Shown: positions 45,064-57,944 of the stretch, one piece after another | How positions within the stretch are numbered: the stretch's first letter is position 1 | Layout: the number at the start of each line of letters is the position of its first letter | From: Brachionus manjavacas | Taxonomy: Eukaryota; Rotifera; Eurotatoria; Ploima; Brachionidae | Length of the DNA stretch: 64,000 nucleotides | Assembly: GCA_019054805.1 (NCBI GenBank) | Contig: JAHQIY010000002.1 | Location: 4,464,001 to 4,528,000 of the forward strand | Direction of reading: 5' to 3' | Position numbers and translations under genes: made by a program | Notes under the pieces: generated by a model | What the model was told of the DNA's origin: nothing | Seen by the model: the letters and a program-made list of their open reading frames with translations, nothing else | The model's database searches: none

Positions 45064-45499
45064 ATCTTTGGAATTCTTATTAAAAATTTTGAATAAGAAT
45101 CCAATCATAAGTATTTTAATAAAATTTCAAAAATAATAACTTACCGAATTAAATTTCTTAAATAGTCATGAGATAAAAGTCAAGCTACGTATTATAAAGT
45201 TACAAATAAAGCCGAAACAATCTTTCAATAACAGTAACTTTCTATTAAAAAAGCTTTGACAGAGAAACTTCTAACTGTATGATAATATAGTATGAGGAAA
45301 AATTTAAGAGTTATTTTTTTTCCTTATTTTTAATAACCTGATTTCTAACAATTTACGAATAAACAAAAAAATTCTAAAAATACTTATTTTGAGGATATTT
45401 TTTTTCCTTATCAAGAATCAAAAACAAAAAAAATATTATTTTTTAAATCTTGTTAAAACTCTCAAGTGTTTCTAATTATTTTTATAACATTTGTTTAGG

Positions 45500-45625
45500 T
45501 TGTTGAGTATTACAGCAGCTCAGTGGTTCTTGTCGGCCACTCGACTATCCACTATTCGATTTGCCGGTCTGTTCTTTTCGATCAAGGCCGGCAATGGGCC
45601 ATAATTCTTATGGCGTTCGAAATAT
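45500..45625 (+). repeat. GC-rich tRNA-like segment, candidate second SINE head
   Basis: CAGCTCAGTGGTTCTTG resembles a box A / D-arm. About 60 bases later TTCTTTTCGATCAAGGCC could be a decayed box B. GCCGG (45563-45567) and CCGGC (45588-45592) could pair. GC content is far above the surroundings. Only one copy in the window and no target-site duplication seen, so this stays a candidate. Confidence 0.4.
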
Positions 45626-45921
45626 TTAAAAGCAATTTAATGACATAAAAAGAAAATATAAATTAAAAAAAATTGCCATCATGTGTACTTTTTAGCCTTT
45701 ATTTTTAAGTTAAACTCAAGGAACGAAACAATCGCTTGAGTTATGTTCATCCTGTTAAATCAAGTCAAATTATTTGAATTTGTTTGAGTTAATGAATTCA
45801 ATTTGTTGATACGGGATTTATCGCTTTTTCTAGTTTTCAATGGAACAAACTTTATTATCTTTAATTTAAATATTTAATTTCTTTTAGAAATAAAAATGGT
45901 TTAATTCAAATTCTAATAAAA

Positions 45922-48569
45922 ATGCATCATTGCATATTTTTATTTTTACTTTCAGCTCTATTGGCAAAAAATGCCGAATCAGCTTCTTCCGGAGCCGCAT
46001 CATCGGTTTTTTCAAATCGAAACTCAAAAAATACCCGATACGAGAGTCAAAATAATAATAATCATTTTCAGCCAGAAGAATGGCTTTATGAAAGAACTCT
46101 CAACTTATCCAATATTGAACTCGACAGGCCCATACCAGATGAGCAGATTTTGATTGCCAAACTTTTGCTAAACTATGATCCGGCATCAAGACCTGTTTAC
46201 AATGCATCTCATACAGTTACCATAAATTTCGGTCTGGCTCTTATTCAAATATGTGACATGGATGAGCGCAATCAAATATTGACTACAAATGTATGGCTGG
46301 AACAGGAATGGAAAGATGAAAGATTAACGTGGAATAAAAGCGAATTCAACAATTTGGAAAAAATTCGACTACCTTGTAACAGACTTTGGCTGCCGGACAT
46401 TGTTCTGTACAATTCGGCTGACGACTATACCGAAGGTTACATGCAGTCCAAAGCTATGGTTTCAAGTGACGGGACAGTATTTTGGTACTTTTTTAATTAA
46501 GGAAAGTTTAATAAACTCAGTTTTTGAAATTAGGCCTCCTCCAGCCAAATTGAGAAGTAGTTGTAAAATAGATGTCACTTTTTTTCCATTCGATGACCAA
46601 GTAAATATTTTCTTTATTTAAGCATTTTTTTCCAATTGACACATAGTGTTGCATTGAAATAATTTATCGAGGTACAATGTTTTAAAAATTGTGTAAAATT
46701 AAAAGGGACTTTCAGTAAAAATTGGAGAAAATTATTTATATTTTTTTTTCGAAAAATCAAAATTAAAGATAAAATATTTTCGAAATAAAAAATTGTATCA
46801 TAGGGAAGCATAGCATGTTGCTCGTTTTCTTTACCAAGAATAATTATTTTCATGTTTCAAAAAAACAAAAATTAACAATTAAAAAAATTTAATTTGATTA
46901 TTGATTTGATCGATCATTTGAAAAGAAATTCAAAACTCTATTTTATAAAATAAGCTAAATAGAAAGGATGTTACTCTATTTTTAAATTTTTAGTAAGAAT
47001 TTTTTAAAAATTTTCCAAAAATTAATGACAGTTCGGTAGAGTGATCGCGAACCAGTTAGACTTTATCAAAAGAATAAAATCAAAGGCTAAATTATAGCGG
47101 CATAAAATTCAAAATTTAATCTAAAAAAATCATTTTAATTTTATTAACTGTTTTTTAAATAAATCAACGGTATTTTAATAAACATAATCTAATGAAAACA
47201 CTAAGTGTCAATAGAATTTCCGTTTAATTCAAGTTAATTTAAGATTTGTCATCTAAAATTCGGCTCATGGACTTATTCAGGCTGGCAAGTGGATATAATG
47301 AATAAATCATCAACAGTTGACATGTCAAATTACATAAAATCTGGTGAATGGGACTTAAAAAATGTTTACGTACAACGAAATGTGAGATATTATCCATGCT
47401 GCCCTGATGAGCCATTTCCTGATGTTTTCTTTTATATATACATTAGACGTCGTATTCTTTATTATTTATTCAACATAATATTTCCGTGTGTATGGTTGTC
47501 AATTTTAAGCTTGATTGGTTTTTGGCTACCACCAGATAGTGGTGAAAAAATAACCCTAGGAATAACTGTTCTTCTGGCTTTTTCGGTATTTATGCTTTTG
47601 ATTGCTGAAAATATACCTGCTACAAGCGAGATGGTGCCATTAATTGGTGTCTATTTAACTGTGATAATGAGTTTGACATCATTATCGATCATATTGACTG
47701 TAGTTGTACTCAATTTGCATCATGCAGGTCCAGTTTCACCAAAAATACCCAAAAATGTTTATTTTTTTATGACTAGAAAAGTTGCCAAATGGGTTTTTAT
47801 GAAAAGAACTGTTCAAATTTTTGAAAGTAACCGCACCAAATCAATCCAAGAGACCTTAATCTATGACACTAAAATGTTAAAATTTAATATGTTTGATAAA
47901 AAATTCAATTTAATTAAAAATTTATCTTCATGCTGTCGCAGTAGGGGCTTTGATGAAATTTACAACTCGAATGGTGCAAAATCAGCAATTGAAATTTTAG
48001 CTAATGATAGAACAGAAATAAATGCAAATGGATTTATTAAGACGAACAATCTGAACACAAATGAAAAAACTTTAAAAACTAGAAAACTTAAAACTTCATA
48101 CTCAAGTGATTCGGAAGATTTTCACGAAGTTATTAAAAGTCGATCTAGTGAGTTTAAGGAGACAATTAATCACAAAAATCGGTCGCCACATGTCAAAACG
48201 ACTGAAAATATAAATTCTAATGGACTGAATGTTCCAATTACTAAATGCAAATGCAATCTATGTCAAGTCAAAGTTCGAAGATATTCAAATCAAAATCAAA
48301 AAGACTTATTGAACATATTGGATAATTTTACCAATAATTTGAAAGAATGTTTGGTCAAAATTGAAAATAACATTGTTCAAATTAATAGTACCAATGAATG
48401 GAAATTAATTGCAATGATCATTGATCGATTTTTATTTTGGATCTTTACTTTTCTGACTATTTTGTCCACTTTTGTTTTACTAGTTGCCATACCAGTGCTA
48501 AAAAACCGCAATATTTTATCGCCCTATAGATATAATGAAGAAGTGGCGAGTTTATTCGAAAATTTTTGA
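45922..48569 (+). CDS. Nicotinic acetylcholine receptor alpha-type subunit
   Basis: Cys-loop ligand-gated cation channel subunit of the neuronal or muscle membrane. Exons 45922-46484, 46534-46600 and 47244-48569, total 1,956 nt, 651 residues. Signal peptide is residues 1-20 (MHHCIFLFLLSALLAKNAES). The ligand-binding domain carries DMDERNQILTTNVWLEQEW and LPDIVLYNSADDYTEGYM. The Cys loop C198-C212 has the canonical 13 residues between cysteines, encoded across exons 2 and 3. The vicinal pair C262-C263 (YYPCCPDEP) identifies an alpha subunit able to bind acetylcholine. M1-M3 follow, with M2 GEKITLGITVLLAFSVFML of a cation-selective pore, then a long intracellular loop and M4 near the C-terminus. 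Resembles protostome alpha subunits; the DMDERNQILT motif also occurs in alpha9/10. AATAAA at 48590-48595. Confidence 0.93.
46601..47243 (+). other. Receptor intron 2 (643 bp)
   Basis: AT-rich intron between GTAAAT and TTTAAG. No mobile element or RNA gene recognised. Confidence 0.6.
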
Positions 48570-48638
48570 GAAAAAATTTTCTAATTATAAATAAATTCAT
48601 ATTCAAAAAAATTAAAATTTTAATTTTAAATTTGAAAA

Positions 48639-48711
48639 AGGCACCGCCGGGAATCGAACCCGGGATCTCCTGTTTACTAGACAGGCGCTTTAGCCACTAA
48701 GCCACGGCGCC
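48639..48711 (-). tRNA. tRNA-Thr (anticodon AGT)
   Basis: 73-nt cloverleaf on the minus strand. Acceptor GGCGCCG/CGGTGCC has one G-U pair. D arm GCTT/AAGC. Anticodon arm CCTGT-CTAGTAA-ACAGG gives AGT (reads ACU/ACC after A34 modification). T arm CCGGG-TTCGATT-CCCGG. Discriminator T as in animal tRNA-Thr. Box A (TGGCTTAGTGG) and box B (GGTTCGATTCC) are intact. No intron. The 3' side continues CTTTTTC, a pol III terminator. Closely matches vertebrate tRNA-Thr-AGT. Convergent with the receptor gene, about 70 bp past its stop. Confidence 0.97.
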
Positions 48712-49550
48712 TTCAAAATTCAATATATAATCACAACAATATTGATTATTCATCTATTTATTTTTCAACTTTAAATAAAAACACCTCAGAATGCAATTCA
48801 ATTTTTAATGCTTAAATATTAATTTATTTATTTTAGGTCTATACTTTGAATGAGCCATAAAGAACTCTATGTAGGCAAAAATTAAATTTTTTGTTTAAAT
48901 CTCGAGTCTGCTCCATCTCCTTACATTAAATCAATAATTTTATAGTTATTCAAAGAAAAGTTATAGTCATTCAAAGAAGAATGACTATACATTAAATTTG
49001 AGAATGACTAATTTGAATAGAGACAAGTTGTTTGTTAGTTTAAATTCAATTTTTATTTTAACTTCTACAATTTTTGAAAAAAAACTCTCTTATGATATTT
49101 TCAAATATCTGGCTTTAGTAAATTTAAATGGAGATTTTTATTTAAAAATCTTAAATTAAATGCTTCCTCGCTGATGAGACAATTCCATTGTTTCCAATAA
49201 AATATTTGAACTTTCACAAACGAAGGCATTGTGAATTTTGAAACAAAAAACAAAAACAAAAACTTTAAATTGAAGCAAATTTTTTTATTTAGGTCCGAAA
49301 GTTTTTCTGAGAATTTTATCAACTGATACACCCATACCCATAATTTCTCTCTGCAAATAACCTGCAACATTTTTTTTTTAATTTTCAAAAGAGATCAAAG
49401 AGAGAAAAAAAGAGATGAAATTTATATAAACAATATAAAAGTATAAATATTTAGAATTTCTAGATAAATTAATAGGAATCATGTGATACTTATTTTTTAT
49501 TTATTTTATGATATAAAAAATTAATAGATTTTTTGACCAAGTGTTTGGCC
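48712..49550. other. Intergenic, one perfect hairpin
   Basis: Contains TATAGTCATTC and GAATGACTATA (48962-48972 and 48979-48989), a perfect 11-bp stem with a 6-base loop, in the 5' flank of the tRNA gene. Otherwise AT-rich and featureless. Confidence 0.45.
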
Positions 49551-49554
49551 AAAT

Positions 49555-50070
49555 GTCTATTTGATCTATTTGATGTCTATTTGAGTTGCTAGTGATCTCT
49601 CGCACTATCTTTTGATTGTGGCTTCTCAAATTTAATGTACTTGACGGTGTGTTGTCAAAGAAGGGCCAATTTATTTGTTTTGCTCCGAGGGACAGCTTAA
49701 ATTGTTGAATTAAATCACCTCTCGTTCTGCGCGTTACTAGATCTGAAAATCCAGCTCTGCGCAGTAGCTCGTCGTAGCCAAGGTGTCTTAGCCCTTTTAT
49801 TTATCTTAAAGCTCTTCTTTGAACCTTTTTAATTTGCCCAATCGATTTCTTGAAGCGAGGATTCCATACTGGTTCTGCAAACTCCAAATCCGGTCTTATA
49901 AAGGTTGGATATATAATTTCTATGTTATTTTTTTCTATGTAATGATATAGAGCCAGTTTAATTTTGTTGTTGGCGCCTTTTTCTTTCTTTTTGGTCTTTA
50001 TCTTTAACAAGCAATTGTTTTAGTGTCTTAAGTGTCCATTCATTTAATAAAACTACCATCGGATTCACAG
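49555..50070 (-). mobile_element. LINE C-terminal fragment with repeat R2
   Basis: Minus strand: YPTFIRPDLEFAEPVWNPRF and IGQIKKVQRRALR, then after a frameshift near 49,800 GLRHLGYDELLRRAGF and TRRTRGDLIQQFKLSLG. This is the post-RT domain of a distinct non-LTR lineage. The upstream end (50,031-50,068) has a 38-bp stretch also found at 25,223-25,260, both translating on the minus strand to VNP..VL..EWTLKT, suggesting a shared coding segment. Confidence 0.65.
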
Positions 50071-51192
50071 AATTTGATGAAGAAATTATATTTTAATATT
50101 TCGAAATTAACTCTCATGTCAAAAAAAGTTACAAAAGCTATTTCTTTGGTTTAACTTTTTTCTCCTTTCATTAGAATTGATCACGTATCATAAGATATTA
50201 GCAAAACAAACAATGATTTTTAGAATATACGAAACAATAAAAATTTATTTACGAATAATTTTTTGTTAAATTTAAATGATTTAGTTGATCTTCAATTCAA
50301 AAAATGCTTTAAATGACTTAATTTATTCAATTTAAAAAATTTTTTTTTATTGCATTTGGTATAACCTAGGTATTTTGGAATTGAAATCAATTTTTTCTTT
50401 CAGTTAAATTAAAAACTTTTCAAACAAAATGAAACATCAAAACTGGTTCATAAAATGAGAAATACCAGTAATGAAAGCCGCCTCAAAAATCTTATAGCAA
50501 AAAAATCGAAAACTTGAAAGAATACTTAAAATGATATGTACCACTGAATTTGATTTAGTATTCAAAACTGCATTTAATTTTTAAAAAAATTAAATTTTTA
50601 AGTTTCATCTTTATATTAAAAAAAAATTATGCTTCATATAACTATGTAATTTCTGCACTATCTATATTATGGAATAACATAATTTTAGCATTTGTTTATT
50701 ATAATTTTCAAAAAATTAAAACTTTAAATTTAAATTAATTTAGATTTTTTTATTTTTCGAGCCTTAATTATTTTTACTGACACTTTTGATTTTGTCTCTT
50801 GTACCACTTTTAATTTTAATTTCCTAGAAGAATATTTATTTAAGAAATAATATTAATAATAAATAATATTTAATTTTTTGAATGCTCACACTGATCAATT
50901 AGGTTTTTCAAGTTTCATTTGAAAACTTTTTTAGGTAGACTTGCATATTTTTAAATGCTTTTTTTTTTAAATTTAGGTCTAACAAAATAAAGTTATTATT
51001 TTGATTCGAATCTTCCGAGAGCATTTCAAAAACATGAAATTCAATACTTAATTAAATTCCCTTTAAATTAATTCTTTATTTATTCCTTAACTCTTTTGAT
51101 TCTTTTCTTAAATTAAATAAATAATATTTCTTAACATATTTTTGTTGATTTTAAATTTTATTTAAAAATATTTACAAAATTAAAAAAAAATC
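50071..51192. other. Intergenic, no feature recognised
   Basis: AT-rich, nothing supportable on either strand. Confidence 0.4.
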
Positions 51193-52383
51193 TTAACCAT
51201 CAATTGTTAAATTCAAGTCATTTTGTTTACAAAATTCAACAAAATTATCATGCTCTAATTTTGTCATTAGTTGATTTAATGCATAGATCTATTTATTAAG
51301 AAAAATTATTGAAAATTTTTAATTGATTTTATTCACTAGAATATTTACCTGGTTACGTTGAATTTTTTTCAAATCAGTGACCGGGGTTTCTGGCAGTTGA
51401 GTGATGTTTAATTTTTGATCGTATGACTTAGAACGATTTTTCGAATATCTATTCTGATCTATTAAAATACTTCCTAGAGATCCTAGAGTTTGTTTTGAGG
51501 CTTTGTCATTCGATGGGCTTTTTACGGTAACCAAATTTTCAAAAACACTTTTTTTATGATTTACATTTAAATTACGCTTTGGATTGAATTGACTTTTTTG
51601 GATAAATTTATCAGGTATTTTATCAATTTTGAGTATCGCTTCTATTTTATCTCTTTTTTGCATTTTAAAAAAAAACCCTAAAATTAATATATTATTCGAA
51701 ATAAATCCATGATGTCAATTCAGCAATTGATTGTTTCTATAAATTTGCATGTTTAATCTTACGGTGTTGCTCATTTCGAAATCTTATTTTTTTTATAAAT
51801 TTTTTTTCTAATTTTCTAAAATAAAAATCTTGTTACTTAGCAATAGTCGAAATTTGTGTTTTTTCTTTTTAAATTAAATTTTATTTGTTTTATACTCTTA
51901 ATAAATCTTTCTTGAAAAACTTTTCTTTTTTCCCATATAAATGTTCAAACTTAACTCAATCAAATACTTTTTAAAAACAACCTTTTTACTTTAGAATTTT
52001 TTTTAACCTTTAAGTAAAAAATAGTTATTTCAATTGAATATTAAAATAAAAGAAAATGTTTTTTTAATATTTATTTAAGATGGAATAGACTGTTTAATTG
52101 ATTAAATTGGAAAAAAAAAATGAATTAATTTTTTTTTTTGATATAATTTCGAACTCGTAAAATTTTTTTCTCATTTTTTGATTTTTCTCTTCTGTTTATT
52201 TGCCGTTCGATTAATTTATTATAAAGTTTGTACACAATCAAAGCTAAAGAATTAAAATTAGGAAATTATTTAGTTCATATTAGTTAGCTTACCGATAAGC
52301 GAGGAGATAACGATACCCGGAACAACGAAAAATAAATTGTTTATTTGTTTGTGAGAATATCCAGAGCCTTTGATTTCAACCAT
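51193..52383 (-). CDS. Unrecognised single-pass membrane protein, three exons
   Basis: Inferred exons 52383-52293, 51677-51349 and 51288-51193, total 516 nt, 171 residues, phases agree. Exon 1 encodes MVEIKGSGYSHKQINNLFF and starts a hydrophobic helix (VVPGIVISSLIG). Exon 2 continues it through FFFK and then turns basic (MQKRDK), so one membrane segment lies at about residues 17-34 with a polar cytosolic tail. The tail is Ser/Lys/Asn-rich and ends with a helix encoded by exon 3 (ALNQLMTKLEHDNFVEFC). Donors GTAAGC and GTAAAT are good. The M at 51663 could instead be the start of a soluble 136-residue protein. I do not recognise the family, but the spliced frame and membrane topology argue for a real gene. 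Confidence 0.55.
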
Positions 52384-54389
52384 GTCTAATAGTCAGTAGA
52401 GAAATTTTCATAAAAATCGATTTGGGCTTATTTATGCCGCTTGCTTAAAGCATTTCAATTTCGGAATATTTTGCTATTTTGTTGATGAACGCACGCGCTT
52501 TAAAAGGACCTGCTATTATAATTAGAAAATTTTATAAATTTATATGAATTTTATTAATTTAAAATCTTTCAATCAAATTAGCCATTGATTTTGTTTAAGT
52601 TATTAATTTTGCGTTCTAGAATATGCTAATTTTTTTTTTATAATTAAGGAATATATTATTTTTGCGGTTTTAAACTCAGCTAAAGAGATAGACACTCCCG
52701 GACCTTTTAAAAATATTCTAATGATTAATTGATAATTGAAATATTTGAAATTCGCTATTGAACTAATAAATTTTTTGTAAAAAATTTAGCCTTAAAATTG
52801 TTTACATAACCATTGAACTTAAATATCACCCTTAGTCTGAAAAATAAAAATATTACTCAAGAAATTGTTGAAAAGTTTCTTTTAAATTCTAGAAATTTAA
52901 AAGCTTGAGTTGTTTTTTGAACTTTAACGAAAAAAATTAAAAAAGATCTGATTAATTCTGAAATAAATTTTTATAATTTATCCATTTAATTAGGGTTAAC
53001 TATAATGATTCATTTGAAAATAAAATAAATGTAACTTTCATCTAGATATTTGAAGTTTTCCATCTTAAAACAAGAATAAACTAGAGCACTTTTAATAAAT
53101 TTTTTGAAAAACTTTTTTTAAAAATGGCCACCAGTAAGTTAAGGAATTTTTTAAAGAAATTTTGACTGCCATTAGACTTGAAAAATTAACATATAAAACA
53201 AGATATTGATTTTTGAACAATCCTGAAATCTGTCAAAAAGAATAATTTATCCATTTATTAATGAGTTTTTGGAGATATAAAACCTATTCAAATGCTTATA
53301 TAGATTCTATCGCGTATTTGTTTTAAAAATATTTTTCTATTAAACTAATTTGAAAATGTTCTAAGAGTTTAGTTATTTTCTTTTCTCTTTTCAAAAATTT
53401 AAGTTTTTAAATTAGAGTCGAATCTGATCTTAAGCTGACCTCAGTTAAAATTAAACTTATTCATTGAAATATAAAATATCCGATGAGAATCAAAAATCTT
53501 ATAAAAAATGATTGACATATGGAAAATTTTTTCTGCATTTTGATTTTATTTTAAATGAAGCTTTTTTAAATTTAAAATTTATATCTTTTAATATTTATTT
53601 TATTTTGCTTTTTATGTTTCTGCTTTAATTTTATTGTCAAAATTTTTTTTTTATAATATTCACTCAAAAAAGTCAGTTTCAAGTTGAGCTAATTTTATCT
53701 CTTAAATTTTGACAAAATCCAGCCAGTCTTACACATTTTGGAAATTTAATTGACAGTTTTAATTTATTTATTTATTTTGAATGATTGAAAAAATTAATTT
53801 TATTTTTAAAAGACATTACTGAAAAATAATTAGAATTTTTATCTACTAATTAAATTTTTGGTAGACATTATTAGCCTTAAGAAATGGGTAATTTCTTAAC
53901 TAAGATTTCATTTTATAGCCAAATATTAGTCTTTGAAATTATTTTAAAATGTTTGGAATTTGTGAGGCATCAAATTTAAAATTTAACAAAAAAGTTAATT
54001 TTAGTAATTCAAATGTAAATGCAAACCAGAAATCGCTTAAAGTGATATTTAAGAATTACTTCAGAATTTTTATTATTAATTTTAAAACAAAACTGAATTT
54101 GCTGTTTTCAACTAGCTCCAAAAACAATTATTCAAATAAACAAATATCAAAATAAAAAGCTTATTAAATTTTATTTACAATAAACAGCTTTTTTTTTATT
54201 AATTTAAACAAAAAGAAAAATATAATCGACAATATAAGAATCATTGTGTGTAAAAATAGGCTTTATTATTTGCTCTTATGAATCAACAGTTAATTTACTG
54301 ATTAGCTCAACAAAAAAATTAAAATTTCTAATTGTATACACTTTTTTCAATTTTGTTTTAAATAAAAATAAATTAAAAAAAATAGGTTC
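52384..54389. other. Intergenic, no feature recognised
   Basis: AT-rich spacer between the small membrane-protein gene and CLPX. Open frames here are short and low-complexity. A TTTATT at 54262-54267 is a possible CLPX polyadenylation signal on the minus strand. Confidence 0.4.
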
Positions 54390-56381
54390 TTATGCATAGG
54401 TTTTGGCTTTATTCTCTTGTTCATCTAAACTCTCGTTCGACGCCTTATCTGTTTCGGATTCCTCACTTTTTCGTATGAATTCAATTGATTTCTTTCCCAA
54501 AATCACATCTTCATCGATTCGCACACTCTCAATATTTGATTCGGGAACTTCAAACATTGCTTCCAAAAGAATTTTTTCCTTTAAAAAATCAAATTAAAAA
54601 ATTAAGTTAAACGAATTTTTTTTTTCCTGTTTATCACTAACAAGTATTGATCTAAGTCCTCTAGCACCAGTTTTCTTCTCCAATGCTTTTCTTGAAATTG
54701 TTCTAATGGCTTCATCGGTAAATTCAAGTTTAACATTATCCATGGCCAATAAGGCTTTGTACTGGGGTACTAAAGCATTTCGTGGTTCAGTCAAAATTTT
54801 TACCAACATATCCTCAGTCAATGACTCGAAGCTGACAATGATAGGCAGTCTACCAATAAATTCTGGAATCATTCCGAACTCTATTAGGTCTCTAGCTTCA
54901 CATTCGTCCAGTAGTTGGTCTCTCTCAGTGTTTTCTTCATGAACTTTATCACTGTCCGAGCTGGGAGATTGGTCATAGAGCTCCATTTGGGTGGCTTTTC
55001 GTCTAGAGGCGGGTTCATCATTAGACGGAAGACCAAATCCTAGATATTTTTGTCTTTTTCTTCTACCGATTATTTTGTCTAAACCATTGAAAGCTCCTGA
55101 TGCTACAAACAAAATGTTGCTTGTGTCCACTTGAATACTTTCGGACCTCATTTTTCTGGTATTTTTTTCGGGCACATTCACTATGGTTCCCTCTAAAATC
55201 TTCAATAAGCCTTGTTGGACTCCCTCGCCACCTACATCACGCAATTGATGCACTCCAGGCACAGAACCAATTTTGTCCACCTCGTCCAAAAACACAATAC
55301 CTTGTTGACATTTTTCTACACTATTATTTGCATCCTGAAGCAGCTTAGCTATTACTGATTCAACATCTTCACCTACATAGCCCGCTTGGGTCAAAGTGGT
55401 ACAATCACATATGGCAAATGGCACATCCAAACATTTAGCAACAGTTTGAGCTAAAAGGGTTTTTCCTGAACCAGTGGGTCCCAACATTAGAATATTACTT
55501 TTGTCTAGTTTCAAATCATGCTTGTCTGTGTACAAAATTTGACTTCGACTTAAGCGGCTATCTTCATTTTGTTGGCGCTCTTGTTGGGCAAGAGATTGTT
55601 GTTTGAGCTGCTGAAAGCGTTCGTGCGATGAGAAGAACATGTTTGATATAAAGCCCATTTCTGGATCACCATCTTTGGGTGCTGATTGGGATGTCTGAGG
55701 CTTGTTGGCTTGAGATTGGCTCAAATTGTTGTAAATTCGTTTGTAATGATTGTAGACTGCTACGGAAATAACTTTTTTGGCTTTTTGTTGACCGATAATA
55801 AATTTATCGAGAAATTCGAAAATTTTTTTCGGTGGTGGAGGTGGTTTTAATTGGCTTTGTTCTTTAGGCTGATCTTGCTGCTTTTGCTGAGCTCGATCGT
55901 TCATTATGTTCTGAATGTTTCGTCTGTCCTCGGACATGACGACAAAAAAGTGATTACATTTGTCACATTTGACAAAGCGGGATAATGAAATAGCCGTATC
56001 AACATGGGTACATAAAGCACCGCATTTTGGACAGTTAAAAACTCGTTTTCCCCCTGATGAAGAGCCTCCAGAAGTGCCATTCGAAGAAGAAGAGACCGAT
56101 CCGGATTGATTAGAACCGTTTGTGGGTGAATTTGAACTGCTCATTTGAGCCATTTCATTTTTGTTGGGTAAATGAGAATTGGGCTTCAAAATTCGGGCTA
56201 TTTCTTCAACATTCTTATGGATTTCATCATCACCGGAATTGCCACCATTGTGTGAACCATTCGTGCTCTTACGAGTCAAATAAATACTGCTGGTTGATAT
56301 TGTTTTGGACAATGTTTGGTAGGTTTTCCTGTTACTGATCTTCCATATTCTATTCAAACTAATTATTTTTGCCGCCTGCAT
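54390..56381 (-). CDS. CLPX: Mitochondrial ATP-dependent Clp unfoldase ClpX
   Basis: AAA+ hexameric unfoldase of the mitochondrial matrix that feeds ClpP and also activates ALAS in haem synthesis. Exons 56381-54642 and 54578-54390, 63-bp intron, 642 residues (human 633). The N-terminus (about 40 residues) is basic and Ser/Thr-rich like a mitochondrial presequence. A Ser/Gly/Asn linker comes next. Zn-binding Cys are at 117, 120, 139 and 142. IIGQQKAKK (195-203) opens the AAA+ domain. Walker A GPTGSGKT is at 301-308, pore loop GYVG at 334-337, Walker B FLDEVDK at 364-370, and sensor region GARGLRSIL at the splice. Exon 2 supplies [12 protein letters not shown] and a charged tail. The insert between IIGQQKAKK and Walker A is long, as in animal ClpX. 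Confidence 0.95.
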
Positions 56382-57944
56382 CTATAATTATTTTTTTTTT
56401 CAAATTATACTAATAATGTTTATTTTTGAAATAAAAAATTTAAATTTTACAACCTATTTATAATAAATTAAATATCAAATTCAGATAAAAGAAAAGAAAA
56501 TAATAATAAATTTTAATAAAAAAAATTTCCGAGTAAAGTTTTTGATCGAAAAATTATGAAAAGGAATATTTTAAATTTATCTTTTTAAAATTAGGTCGTC
56601 ATTTTTTTATTTGACCAAATAATTAATTCAGATTGAGATTTTAGCTTACTTTGCTTAAATTTTAATTAATTTTTTTTCTGTTCATTTTATTAGCCTTAAT
56701 CCTAATAAATAAGAAAACAGATTTATTCCTAAAAAAAATGGCGAAAATTTTTTTAAAGTTTGAATATTTAAAGAAAATATTTTTAAAAATTTTTAGCTGT
56801 GCAAAAAATATTTATAATCGAATTTTTTTGCAATATAAAAGTTCAATGAGAATTCTATTTGTACTAAAAATTGTAAAAGTATTATTGATTGTCTCTTAAA
56901 TTCATAAAAAATTGAGATAATCTCTTTTTGAACAAAAAGAAAAACTTGATCGAAACATGATTCTATTAAATCATGAAACTTACCTTTTCACATTGAATTT
57001 TTGTTAATTTTCTGAGTTTTCAGTTCAGATAGAAAGAAATGATGAGATTGGTCTCGCATGATAAATATATTAATGAATGAGAAAAAATTCCATTTAAATT
57101 TTGGAACATTCAACTCCCAAGGAATAAATTTTATTTAATTGAATACTTTAATTTTTTCGACTAAAAAGATTTTCAGCAGTCAATAAATGTTAACCCAACA
57201 TTTTTTAAAATCATTATCTATTTATATAAATGTTTATCTAGGTTAAAATATTTCTCTAATATAAAAAATTGATTATAAATTTATGGTCACGGCAAGAATA
57301 GACGTTGAATGAAATACAATATAAAAATATTAATTTTAAAAAAGTTTAATAAAAGGTAATAATAAATCCCAAGTAAATTTATTTATTTTTTATTAAGAAG
57401 AGTCGCTTCAATTAAAAACTATCGTAATGTTTTAGAACTTATAGGCAAATTTTAGTTTTTTTAAAATTTCTGATTAAAGCTGGTCAACTTTTTTAACATT
57501 AAAGCATATTTTTATGATTATTTCATTAAATTAAACTGATCATTTAATAGAATGCTTTTTTGTGGGTGAAATTATTACTGTTATTTCTTAACTCTTCATA
57601 TGTTGCTGAATTCTATTTAATTAAATTTATAATCGATTACTTTGAAAATCGTTTTTATTAAAAAAAAATTGAATTAATGACTGTGATTCTTAGAAAAAAA
57701 AGACTTGAATTTATTTTTTTTTCAAATTTCATCAAAATTGACTTTTTAAAGCCAAATAAATAATTTTAGTAGTGAGAAAAATTTGTTTAATAATGGATGA
57801 ATATTTTTAATAGATTGACAAGATTGGAAATTTTTTAAGTCTCAACAAAGCTTCAAATGGAATATAAATCAATTAAAACAAAATTTTAATCTCTCTTCAC
57901 TAAGAAATTCTTAGTTTGAAGGAAGAAAAAATTTAGCATCCTGT
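56382..57944. other. Intergenic, no feature recognised
   Basis: AT-rich spacer between CLPX and FKBP8 (head-to-tail, both minus strand). No repeats or RNA genes recognised. Confidence 0.4.

Noticed and set aside
49289-49371. Minus-strand segment after TTGCAG reading YLQREIMGMGVSVDKILRKT and a stop, a possible terminal exon of the 52.4-kb gene.
   Set aside because: Phase is compatible, but exon 51,677-51,349 also fits the same donor, is nearer, completes a sensible membrane helix and ends in a proper last exon.
53949-54155. Plus-strand 68-codon frame near CLPX.
   Set aside because: Low-complexity Lys/Asn/Phe composition, no domain, and no splice partners.
54706-56338. Several plus-strand open frames across this interval.
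   Set aside because: They are shadows of the CLPX coding sequence on the minus strand.
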